Part shown: positions 16,305-24,448 of the stretch, piece after piece | Layout of the letters: the number at the start of each line of letters is the position of its first letter | Numbering within the stretch: position 1 is the first letter of the stretch | Source of the DNA: G965250275 sp965250275 | GTDB lineage: Bacteria > Pseudomonadota > Alphaproteobacteria > Rhodobacterales > Rhodobacteraceae | Assembly: GCA_965250275.1 (NCBI GenBank) | Contig: OZ252297.1 | Span: forward strand, 434,001-498,000 | DNA: 64,000 bases | Direction: 5' to 3' | The notes under the pieces: generated by a model | Told to the model about the DNA's origin: nothing | The model's input: the letters and a program-made list of their open reading frames with translations, nothing else | Database searches by the model: none | Program-made: the position numbers and the translations under genes

Positions 16305-17126
16305 ATGACGCCGGAAGAACACCTTAAATCTGGCGATCTTGATGCTGCATTGTCGGCGCTGCAAGACAAGGTGCGCGCCAACCCTGCGGATCCCAAATTG
16401 CGGATCTTTCTGTTTCAGCTTCTCTGCGTGTTGGGCGATTGGAAACGTGCGATCACGCAGCTGAAACTCAGCGCCGAGATGGATGAGCTGGCCACGATGA
16501 TGGCCAAAACTTACCGCGAGGCGATCATCTGCGAAGTCTATCGGGACAAGGTATTCAAGGGAGAGAAGGATCCGCTGATCTTTGGCGAACCCGAAGAATG
16601 GCTGGCCCTGCTGATCGAAGCCCAGAAACTCCTTGCAACGGGAAAAACCGATGAAGCTGCTGCGCTGAGGGCGCGTGCTTTTGATGCCGCACCGACCACA
16701 AGCGGGACGGTGAACGGCGAAGCGTTTGAGTGGATTGCGGACGCGGATATGCGCCTGGGACCAGTGCTCGAAGCGGTGGTGAATGGCCGGTATTTCTGGT
16801 TGCCGTTTTCCCGGATCCACAAGCTGGAGATGGAAGAGCCCTTGGACCTGCGCGACGCGGTATGGACCGCCTGCACGCTGACGCTTCACAACGGTGGAGA
16901 GGTCGCAGCCCTGATTCCAACCCGCTACGCCGGAACAACGGAGCACGGGGATAACGCTGCGAAACTGGCACGTGCGACGGGCTGGGATGACGCTGGTGCG
17001 GAGACGTTTGTTGGCACCGGGCAGCGGCTGCTGACCACCGACAAAACCGACATCGCGCTGTTGGATGTGCGCGAGCTGACGCTGGGGTCAGCACCGGATG
17101 CCGGAGAAACGGCCGCGGATGGCTGA
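16305..17126 (+). CDS. tagJ: T6SS accessory protein TagJ (ImpE/SciE)
   Basis: This 273-aa ImpE-family protein begins with TPR-like repeats (residues 1-110; HLKSGDLDAALSALQDKVRANP and LRIFLFQLLCVLGDW) and has a C-terminal ImpE domain with GRYFWLPFSRIHKLEMEEP. TagJ binds the TssB sheath subunit and modulates sheath handling by ClpV in the T6SS types that have it. Its last 8 bases overlap the tssE start at 17119. Confidence 0.93.
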   Translation: MTPEEHLKSGDLDAALSALQDKVRANPADPKLRIFLFQLLCVLGDWKRAITQLKLSAEMDELATMMAKTYREAIICEVYRDKVFKGEKDPLIFGEPEEWLALLIEAQKLLATGKTDEAAALRARAFDAAPTTSGTVNGEAFEWIADADMRLGPVLEAVVNGRYFWLPFSRIHKLEMEEPLDLRDAVWTACTLTLHNGGEVAALIPTRYAGTTEHGDNAAKLARATGWDDAGAETFVGTGQRLLTTDKTDIALLDVRELTLGSAPDAGETAADG

Positions 17127-17616
17127 CAAGACCCTCGCCGAACGCCTACAGCCATCGCTTCTGGATCGACTGACAGATCATGAACCGGGAAATCCGAAGG
17201 AAACACGCAATGAGCGTGTCATTGATGTTGGACGCCTCCGCGAGATCATCCAGCGCGACCTGGCTTCGCTCCTGAACACCAACAACATCGAAAGCCTGAT
17301 CGAACCCAAGAAGTATCCGAACGTGGTGCGGTCAGTCCTGAACTATGGCATTCGGGACTCTTCGGGCGAATTTTCGTCGCTTGGGCGTGCGGAGCTCATC
17401 AGACGGGCGATTGAATCTGCGATCCGGAACTTTGAGCCGCGGATCATTCCCGGTTCGATCCTTGTCGAACTGCGCGAAGAGCAGAAGGGCGGGGAAATGC
17501 ATGTCGAATTCGACATCCGCGCTGACATGTGGGCTCAACCCATGCCGCTGGAATTGTACCTGCGAAGCCATGTCGATCTGACGACGGGCGAGGTCCAGAT
17601 GGAGCGGAGCACCTAA
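17119..17616 (+). CDS. tssE: T6SS baseplate protein TssE (gp25-like)
   Basis: This 165-aa protein contains the GPW_gp25 domain of TssE: DVGRLREIIQRDLASLLNT, SVLNYGIRD and NFEPRIIPGSI. ATG 17119 gives the natural TssE N-terminus (MADKTLAERLQPSLLDRL); an in-frame ATG at 17098 would add seven residues. TssE is the small baseplate subunit that starts sheath polymerisation. It overlaps tagJ by 8 bases, and tssF follows after 6 bases. Confidence 0.95.
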   Translation: MADKTLAERLQPSLLDRLTDHEPGNPKETRNERVIDVGRLREIIQRDLASLLNTNNIESLIEPKKYPNVVRSVLNYGIRDSSGEFSSLGRAELIRRAIESAIRNFEPRIIPGSILVELREEQKGGEMHVEFDIRADMWAQPMPLELYLRSHVDLTTGEVQMERST

Positions 17617-17622
17617 CGCGCC

Positions 17623-19500
17623 ATGGATACCCGGCTTCTCAAACATTACGAACGCGAGCTTGCGTACCTTCGCGAGATGGGGGCGGAATTCGCCGAAGCC
17701 TATCCCAAGATTGCCAGCCGTCTGGGCATGGAAGGCATCGAAGTTCTGGACCCCTATGTCGAACGTCTGTTGGAAGGAACGGCATTCCTCTCGGCACGGG
17801 TTCAATTGGAACTGGAGTTGCAGTTTCCGAATTTCACTTCCAATTTGCTGGAGTTGGTTTACCCGCACTATCTGGCCCCAACGCCATCGATGATGATCGC
17901 GGCGTTTGAGCCGGATATCGAGAACGCGGGGCTCAAAGACGGTTATGTTCTGCCACGCGGCTCGCAACTGCGCAGCCGATTGCTTGAAGGTGAACAGACG
18001 CCTTGCGAATTCAGAACGGCTGCTGACCTGACCCTGTGGCCGATTGAGATTTCCGAAGCGGAGTACATCGACGGGCGTGGCGATCTTGTTGCTGCCGGTG
18101 TCGGGCGCGATCTCGAAGCGCGCGCGGGCATCCGTCTGCGGCTGCACCGGACTGACGGTGAGGCGATTTCGGAGCTCGGGCTGGACAAGCTTACGCTTTA
18201 CATGGACGCTCGCGGGGGCGACGCATGGCAGTTGCATGAGCTGTTGTGCACCGAGACGCAAGGATTGACCGCCCGATCGACCGACCGGCGTGACGACTGG
18301 ACCCGGATGCTGTCGGCGGGACAGATTGTGCCGCGTGGCTTTGGTCGCGATGAGGCGCTGCTGCCCACCCCGCGGCAGAGCTTTGACGGATACAGGTTGC
18401 TGCAGGAATACTTCGCGATGCCCGAGCGGTTCCTGTTTGTGGAACTGCAAGGTCTGCAGGAGGGTTTGGCCCAGGCGAAGGGTCAGGATGTTGACATCTA
18501 TATCCTGTTGCGTGACGGGCAGCGCGACATCGCGCCCGGCGTGACGCCTGATGCGTTTCGTTTGAATGCCGTGCCGGCGGTCAATCTTTTTTCAAAGCGG
18601 TGCGACCGGGTCCACGTGACCCAGCAGGACACCGAAATGCATCTGGTCCCAAGCCGATCGGCGGGTCTGGACTTCGAGGTTTACGAGATCGAGAGTGTCA
18701 TCGGCATCAGTGGCGAAGCCGAGGAAGACGTCGTTTTTCGCCCCTTTTACTCCGCCACCGATCTGACCGCTGCCGGCGATCGCCACCCTGCCTACTACGC
18801 CATCAGCCGAAAGATGCGCCAGCGCAGCGAAAAAGAGCGGCTGCGGGGCGTGCGTACCTCTTACTTGGGGTCCGAAGTGTACTTGTCACTCGTTGATGGG
18901 CAGCAGGCCCCCTACAGCGCCGCGCTGGACCAGCTTGCGGTACAGGCGCTCTGCTCAAATCGCGACCTGCCGCTCTTGCTCACAACCGGGGACGCGGATG
19001 TCTTTCAGCTGCCCGAGGGTGGACCCGTCAAGGCCGTGCGCACACCGGTTTCGCCCACCCGGCCACACCCGACGCTTGCGCAGGGTGACACAGCGTGGCG
19101 TCTGATCAGCCATCTGAGCCTGAATTACCTTTCCATTGCCGACACCGATAAAGGCACTGCGGCCGGGGCGCTGCGGGAGCTGGTGGGTATCTACACCCCG
19201 GTTGGCAACCGCGTCACGGACAAGCAATTGGAAGGCATCGTCAGTGTGTCCAGCCGCCCCATCGTGCGCCGGATGAGTGACGAGGTGCTGAGCACCGCCG
19301 TGCGGGGGCTGGAGATTACGATCACGTTTGACGAGAGCTTTTTCGAAGGCACCAGCGTCTATGTTCTGGGCGCCGTGCTGGAACGGTTCTTTCGAAAATA
19401 CACAACCATCAACAGCTTTACCGAAACAGTTTTGAGAACTGAACGTCGTGGAGAGATAGCCCGATGGCGACCAGCGGCCGGCCTGGGTCGGATCATCTGA
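17623..19500 (+). CDS. tssF: T6SS baseplate protein TssF (VasA/ImpG)
   Basis: The 625-aa product is of normal TssF length. Its N-terminus has the hallmark YERELAYLREMGAEFAEAYP, followed by LELELQFPNFTSNLLELVYP. TssF forms the baseplate wedge with TssG, TssE and TssK. It overlaps tssG by 37 bases, implying coupled synthesis of the wedge partners. Confidence 0.97.
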   Translation: MDTRLLKHYERELAYLREMGAEFAEAYPKIASRLGMEGIEVLDPYVERLLEGTAFLSARVQLELELQFPNFTSNLLELVYPHYLAPTPSMMIAAFEPDIENAGLKDGYVLPRGSQLRSRLLEGEQTPCEFRTAADLTLWPIEISEAEYIDGRGDLVAAGVGRDLEARAGIRLRLHRTDGEAISELGLDKLTLYMDARGGDAWQLHELLCTETQGLTARSTDRRDDWTRMLSAGQIVPRGFGRDEALLPTPRQSFDGYRLLQEYFAMPERFLFVELQGLQEGLAQAKGQDVDIYILLRDGQRDIAPGVTPDAFRLNAVPAVNLFSKRCDRVHVTQQDTEMHLVPSRSAGLDFEVYEIESVIGISGEAEEDVVFRPFYSATDLTAAGDRHPAYYAISRKMRQRSEKERLRGVRTSYLGSEVYLSLVDGQQAPYSAALDQLAVQALCSNRDLPLLLTTGDADVFQLPEGGPVKAVRTPVSPTRPHPTLAQGDTAWRLISHLSLNYLSIADTDKGTAAGALRELVGIYTPVGNRVTDKQLEGIVSVSSRPIVRRMSDEVLSTAVRGLEITITFDESFFEGTSVYVLGAVLERFFRKYTTINSFTETVLRTERRGEIARWRPAAGLGRII

Positions 19501-20495
19501 GCCTCATTGAGAGGCTTGAGCAGAAACCTGAAGAGCATCACGTTTTTCAGGCGCTGCGTGTGATTGAGGCGCATTACTCTGATGCGCCGCGACTTGGCGA
19601 GTCGCGCCGCCCCCGCGAAGACAAGGTTCGTCTGGGTCAGGAAGCTGAACTGGCTTTTCCGCCATCGACCATCGCGGCATTTGAGCCTGCAAGCGCATCC
19701 CGTCCGGCAAGGCTGACAAACCGGTTCTTCGGGTTTTTTGGACCGCAGGGGCCGTTACCCCTGCATCTGACCGAATTCGCGCGCGATCGGCAGCGTAACC
19801 ATCGAGATCCGACATTCGTCGCCTTCGCCAACATGCTGACGCATCGGCTGATGAGCCTGCTGTACCGGGCCTGGGCTTCCGGGCGCCCGACTGCCAGTTT
19901 CGACCGGGGCAAGGACCCCGTCGCCGACAAAATCGCTGCCCTGGCCGGCTACTATGGCGAGGATATGCGCCGGCGCGATGAGATGCCCGATCTGGCGCGC
20001 AGGCACTTTGCAGGACATTTGGCGCTGGGCCCCAAGACCCCCGAAGGATTGGTTTCGGTGCTGTCCGGGTTTTTTGGCGTGCCCGTATCGGTTCAGCAGT
20101 TCGTGGGCGCCTGGCTGGATTTGGAACCGGATGACACGTGGCAACTGGGTAAGCCCGCAGGGTTGGGACAGTCTACGAGCATTGGGAACAGGGTTTGGTC
20201 CCGATCTTCGAAGTTTCGGATCACCATCGGGCCCCTGAAGCTTGAAGACTACGAGCGTCTTTTGCCGGGCGGTCCTGCATTGGAAAGACTAAAGTCCATT
20301 GTGCGCAGCTATGTCGGCGATACGCTGGATTGGGATGTGAACCTGATCCTGGCAGGTGACGATGTTCCGCGTGCCTCTCTTGGAGGGACAACGCGGCTTG
20401 GTCATACAAGCTGGTCCCGATCGCGCCCTCCGGAAGATGAGGCGCGCCCCGACGCAGACGATCTTTATGTTTATCCAACGCTTGGAGCGGCTTAG
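19464..20495 (+). CDS. tssG: T6SS baseplate protein TssG (VasB/ImpH)
   Basis: This 343-aa protein has the TssG signatures HHVFQALRVIEAHY, FFGFFGPQGPLPLHLTE and a C-terminal LGHTSWSRSRPP-type end, as usual for the wedge protein that bridges TssF to TssK. GGAGAG lies about 7 bases before ATG 19464. Fifty bases later clpV begins. Confidence 0.96.
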   Translation: MATSGRPGSDHLSLIERLEQKPEEHHVFQALRVIEAHYSDAPRLGESRRPREDKVRLGQEAELAFPPSTIAAFEPASASRPARLTNRFFGFFGPQGPLPLHLTEFARDRQRNHRDPTFVAFANMLTHRLMSLLYRAWASGRPTASFDRGKDPVADKIAALAGYYGEDMRRRDEMPDLARRHFAGHLALGPKTPEGLVSVLSGFFGVPVSVQQFVGAWLDLEPDDTWQLGKPAGLGQSTSIGNRVWSRSSKFRITIGPLKLEDYERLLPGGPALERLKSIVRSYVGDTLDWDVNLILAGDDVPRASLGGTTRLGHTSWSRSRPPEDEARPDADDLYVYPTLGAA

Positions 20496-20545
20496 CCGCG
20501 GAAAGAATTTGAATTGAAACGGCCCAATAGGGATGGAGACAGACA

Positions 20546-23275
20546 ATGACTGAGATCAGCCGTGTGGCCCTCTTCGGTAAACTGAATAAGATGGGATATC
20601 AGGCCGTCGAAGGTGCAACCGTATTCTGCAAGATGCGGGGCAATCCTTACGTCGAGATCGTGCATTGGCTGCACCAGATTTTGAATGGTCAGGACAGCGA
20701 CTTGCACCGGATCATTCAGCACTATGATCTGGATCCTGGAAAAATCGCTTCGGAGATGACCCGTGCGCTGGACATGTTGCCGCGCGGTGCCTCTACGATT
20801 TCTGACCTTTCCGATCATCTGATGGACGCGATGGAACGCGGGTGGGTCTGGGGATCTTTGCTCTATTCTTCGAGTCAGGTTCGGACGGGCCATCTGTTGC
20901 TGGGCATGCTGAAAACGCCGGCCTTGCGCAATATCCTCGCCAGTATGTCGCCGGAACTTGCCAAGATTGGCGCCGACGATCTGGCCGACAATTTTGTGTC
21001 CATCACCGACGGTTCGCCAGAAGAAACACTTGGCGCCCAGGATGGCTCCACGACGGGTGGCGGTGTCGAGCCTGGCGAGGCGTCGGGCGCGCGTGCCGCA
21101 CAGCTTGGCGGAAGCGAAGCGCTCGAGCAGTTCTGCACAGACCTGACCGAACAGGCCCGGAACGGCGAGATCGACCCGATCGTCGGCCGGGATGAAGAGA
21201 TCCGCCAGATCGTCGATGTCTTGATGCGGCGGCGGCAGAACAACCCGATCCTGACCGGCGAGGCGGGGGTGGGCAAAACCGCAGTTGTAGAAGGGTTTGC
21301 GCTTCGCATCGCGCGGGGGGATGTCCCACCAGCGCTTAAGGATGTGCGCCTGCTGGTTCTGGATGTTGGCCTGTTGCAGGCGGGTGCGTCAATGAAAGGC
21401 GAGTTTGAAAACCGGTTGCGGCAGGTCATCGACGAAGTGCAGGCCAGCCCAACCCCCATTGTGATGTTCGTCGACGAAACCCACACCTTGGTCGGCGCAG
21501 GCGGTGCTGCTGGCACAGGTGATGCGGCCAATCTGCTGAAACCCGCACTGGCGCGCGGCACGTTGCGCACAATCGGCGCAACCACTTGGGCCGAATACAA
21601 GAAATACATCGAAAAGGACCCGGCCCTGACCCGGCGGTTCCAGGTGGTTCAGGTGGATGAACCGGACATTCCCAAAGCGGTGCTGATGATGCGCGGGATC
21701 GCGTCGATGCTGGAAAAGCACCACCGCGTTCAGGTCCTCGACGAAGGCATTGAGGCCGCGGTGACGCTCTCGGCGCGCTACATTCCGGCACGCCAGTTGC
21801 CGGACAAATCCGTCAGCCTGCTCGATACGGCCTGCGCGCGTGTCGCTGTCAGTCAGCACGCAGTTCCGGCAGAAGTTGACGACAGCCGGCGCCGGATCGA
21901 GGCCTTGACGACAGAACTGGAGATCATCGGTCGGGACGAAACCGCGGGCTACGACGTGGCGGCGCGCAGAGAGGCCGTTGATGCTGCAAAAGAAGCCGAG
22001 GAAACGCGGTTGGCGGAATTGACCCAGCGTTGGGATCGCGAAAAGGCCGTGGTCGAGAGCATCCTTGATCTGCGGGCGAAACTGCGTGAAGGCGCGCACG
22101 CGGTGGATGTTGATCCGGCTATTCTGGATGACGGGGAAAGCAATTCCGGACCAGACTCGGGTGATGAAGGGCTTTCGCTGGAAGAGCGCGAGAAGCTCTT
22201 TGAGGAACTGCAGGCCAAAAATGCTGAACTGGAAGACGTACAAGGCGACAGCCCGCTGATCCTGCCCATCGTGGATCATCAGGCGGTGGCCAGCGTGGTT
22301 GGCGACTGGACCGGAATTCCGGTCGGGCGCATGGTCAAGGACGAACTGGAAACCGTCCTGAGCCTGGAGGAGCACCTGGCGAAGCGTGTGATCGGGCAGG
22401 ATCACGCCATGCAGATGATTGCCAAGCGCATCCAGACCTCCCGCGCCGGTCTCGACAATCCTTCGAAACCGATCGGTGTGTTCCTGCTGGCCGGAACCAG
22501 CGGCGTCGGCAAAACGGAAACGGCGCTTGCGCTGGCAGAGGTTTTGTACGGCGGCGAACAAAACGTCATTACAATCAACATGTCCGAGTATCAGGAGGCG
22601 CATACCGTCAGCAGTCTGAAAGGAGCGCCGCCGGGTTACGTGGGGTATGGCGAAGGTGGTGTTCTCACCGAAGCGGTTCGGCGCAAACCCTATTCCGTGG
22701 TGCTGCTGGACGAGGTGGAAAAGGCGCATCCCGACGTGCACGAGATCTTCTTTCAGGTCTTCGACAAGGGTGTCATGGAGGACGGCGAAGGCCGCACAAT
22801 CGATTTCAAGAACACTCTGATCCTTCTGACCTCGAATGCAGGCTCGGACATGATCATGGACATGTGCAGCGATCCCGAATTGCTGCCCGAGCCCGAGGGA
22901 ATCGCCAAAGCGCTGCGGGATCCGTTGCTCAAAATCTTCCCGGCCGCGTTGCTGGGACGTCTGGTGACGATCCCCTATTACCCGCTCAGCCCGCACATGA
23001 TTGCCGAAATCACAAAGCTGCAGCTAAACCGCATCAAAAAAAGGGTGCAGGAGACGCATGGCGTGCCATTCGAGTATACGGATGCCGTTGTCGATACGAT
23101 CGTCGAGCGGTGCCAGGAACTCGAGAGCGGCGGGCGCATGATCGACGCAATTGTCACAAACACCATGCTGCCGGACATATCCGCCGAATTCCTGAGGCGC
23201 ATGATGGAAGGCAAAGAGATTACGCGCGTTGTGATCGACGTCACTGACGGAGAGTTCACATACGGTTTTGATTGA
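20546..23275 (+). CDS. tssH: T6SS AAA+ ATPase ClpV (TssH)
   Basis: This 909-aa ClpB/ClpV-type unfoldase has an N-terminal domain (about 1-160), a first AAA+ module with Walker A GEAGVGKTA (about residue 238) and Walker B VMFVDETH, a coiled-coil insertion, and a second module with GTSGVGKTE (about residue 652) and VVLLDEVEKAH. It disassembles contracted TssB/TssC sheath so that subunits are reused. All ATPase motifs are intact. A weak stem-loop (GTCCGGG paired with CCC-T-GGAC, 23297-23314) follows the gene. Confidence 0.97.
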   Translation: MTEISRVALFGKLNKMGYQAVEGATVFCKMRGNPYVEIVHWLHQILNGQDSDLHRIIQHYDLDPGKIASEMTRALDMLPRGASTISDLSDHLMDAMERGWVWGSLLYSSSQVRTGHLLLGMLKTPALRNILASMSPELAKIGADDLADNFVSITDGSPEETLGAQDGSTTGGGVEPGEASGARAAQLGGSEALEQFCTDLTEQARNGEIDPIVGRDEEIRQIVDVLMRRRQNNPILTGEAGVGKTAVVEGFALRIARGDVPPALKDVRLLVLDVGLLQAGASMKGEFENRLRQVIDEVQASPTPIVMFVDETHTLVGAGGAAGTGDAANLLKPALARGTLRTIGATTWAEYKKYIEKDPALTRRFQVVQVDEPDIPKAVLMMRGIASMLEKHHRVQVLDEGIEAAVTLSARYIPARQLPDKSVSLLDTACARVAVSQHAVPAEVDDSRRRIEALTTELEIIGRDETAGYDVAARREAVDAAKEAEETRLAELTQRWDREKAVVESILDLRAKLREGAHAVDVDPAILDDGESNSGPDSGDEGLSLEEREKLFEELQAKNAELEDVQGDSPLILPIVDHQAVASVVGDWTGIPVGRMVKDELETVLSLEEHLAKRVIGQDHAMQMIAKRIQTSRAGLDNPSKPIGVFLLAGTSGVGKTETALALAEVLYGGEQNVITINMSEYQEAHTVSSLKGAPPGYVGYGEGGVLTEAVRRKPYSVVLLDEVEKAHPDVHEIFFQVFDKGVMEDGEGRTIDFKNTLILLTSNAGSDMIMDMCSDPELLPEPEGIAKALRDPLLKIFPAALLGRLVTIPYYPLSPHMIAEITKLQLNRIKKRVQETHGVPFEYTDAVVDTIVERCQELESGGRMIDAIVTNTMLPDISAEFLRRMMEGKEITRVVIDVTDGEFTYGFD

Positions 23276-23587
23276 AGAAGGATGAACCCAAGCAGTGTCC
23301 GGGCACCCCTGGACGCGATCACGCGAACCTGTGGCTAAAGCGATTTTGACCGCGCTGACGACGTTGGGATTGCGCGAATTGTTTGCAACAGCTTCGGCAA
23401 GGGCAAAGCGTCGCAAACTTGGGGGGTGTTCGCTGGCCCAGGCGTCATGCACAACATGCGGTGCACGAGTTGGGGTCGGAACGAAATTTGAAGGGAATGC
23501 CCCGTTGTTGGGGTAAACTAATGGCATCGAAAGAATAACCGGCGCGGGTCGCAGATCCAGGCCGGTGAGCGTGAAGGGAAAAGAGAC
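23276..23587. other. Intergenic stretch between clpV and the sodium channel gene
   Basis: These 312 bases hold no convincing gene. The only open frame of note (23295-23516 plus, 73 codons) has no ribosome-binding site and an Arg/Ala/Cys composition unlike real neighbours. A 7-bp stem-loop with one bulge lies at 23297-23314 just after clpV. The remainder probably contains a promoter for the channel gene and the sheath fusion, but no box could be assigned. Confidence 0.5.
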
Positions 23588-24448
23588 TTGGCAGACGCGA
23601 TGGCGGAAAAACCACAGTCCTTGCGGGATAGGGTAAGAGAGTTTGTCGAGCGCCCGATGGTGACGAACACCATTCTCGCTGTGATTATTTTCAATGCCAT
23701 TACTTTGGGTTTGTCCACGTCCGACGTGATCAACGCCCAGATCGGTTCCATTCTCAAAGTAATTGACCGCATCGTGCTTGGCATCTTCGTGACGGAGCTT
23801 CTGCTGAAGTTCTTTGCCTATCGGCTGGATTTTTTCCGGAACGCCTGGAACATCTTCGATCTGGTTGTCGTGACGCTGGGCCTCTTGCCGGATCGCGATG
23901 GATTGTCAGCCTTGCGCGGTCTGCGTGTGATCCGCGCCATGCGTTTGCTTTCGGTCATTCCGCAGATGCGGGCGGTTGTGCAGGCGCTGTTGGATGCCTT
24001 GCCGGGCATGGGCGCCGTGATCATCATGATCTCGATCGTTTTCTACGTGTTCGGCGTGATGGCCACACTGATGTACGGGCCGAGTTTCGACGAATGGTTC
24101 GGAACGCTGGGCCGGTCACTCTATTCCCTGTTCCAGATCATGACCCTGGAGTCTTGGTCGATGGGTATCGTCCGACCCGTGATGGAGGAATACCCGACAG
24201 CGTGGGCCTTCTTTGTGCCCTTCATCGTGATCACTGCGTTCTCGGTGCTGAACCTGTTCATCGGTCTTCTGGTCAACACCATGCAGTCCGCAGTGGAGGC
24301 TGATGCCGAAGCCGAGTTTGAAAAGTTGAGGGAATTGGTGCGCAGTGAAACGGACATCGTCGATGCGCACGTGAAGGAGTTGCACGACGAAGTCCGGCAA
24401 TTGCGTGCCGAACTCGCCGCCGAACGTGAGGCCCGCGATGGCGGATAG
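23588..24448 (+). CDS. Bacterial voltage-gated sodium channel (NavBac-type)
   Basis: This 286-aa single-domain, six-helix ion channel has an S4 voltage sensor with four Arg at every third position (R110, R113, R116, R119 in ALRGLRVIRAMRLL) and a pore loop with the sodium selectivity filter TLESW (residues 186-190). S6 has NLFIGLLVNTM, followed by a C-terminal coiled coil (about 235-280) typical of tetrameric NavBac channels. A TTG at 23588 with AAGGGA 8 bases upstream fits the start; ATG 23600 is the alternative. The gene overlaps the sheath-fusion gene by 11 bases, so the two are probably translated together, an unexpected place for such a channel. NavBac channels usually affect motility and pH or sodium signalling; a link to T6SS firing is inference only. 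Confidence 0.93.
   Translation: MADAMAEKPQSLRDRVREFVERPMVTNTILAVIIFNAITLGLSTSDVINAQIGSILKVIDRIVLGIFVTELLLKFFAYRLDFFRNAWNIFDLVVVTLGLLPDRDGLSALRGLRVIRAMRLLSVIPQMRAVVQALLDALPGMGAVIIMISIVFYVFGVMATLMYGPSFDEWFGTLGRSLYSLFQIMTLESWSMGIVRPVMEEYPTAWAFFVPFIVITAFSVLNLFIGLLVNTMQSAVEADAEAEFEKLRELVRSETDIVDAHVKELHDEVRQLRAELAAEREARDGG

Noticed and set aside
23295..23516. A 73-codon open frame between clpV and the channel gene
   Set aside because: No ribosome site, and its composition is unlike neighbouring proteins.
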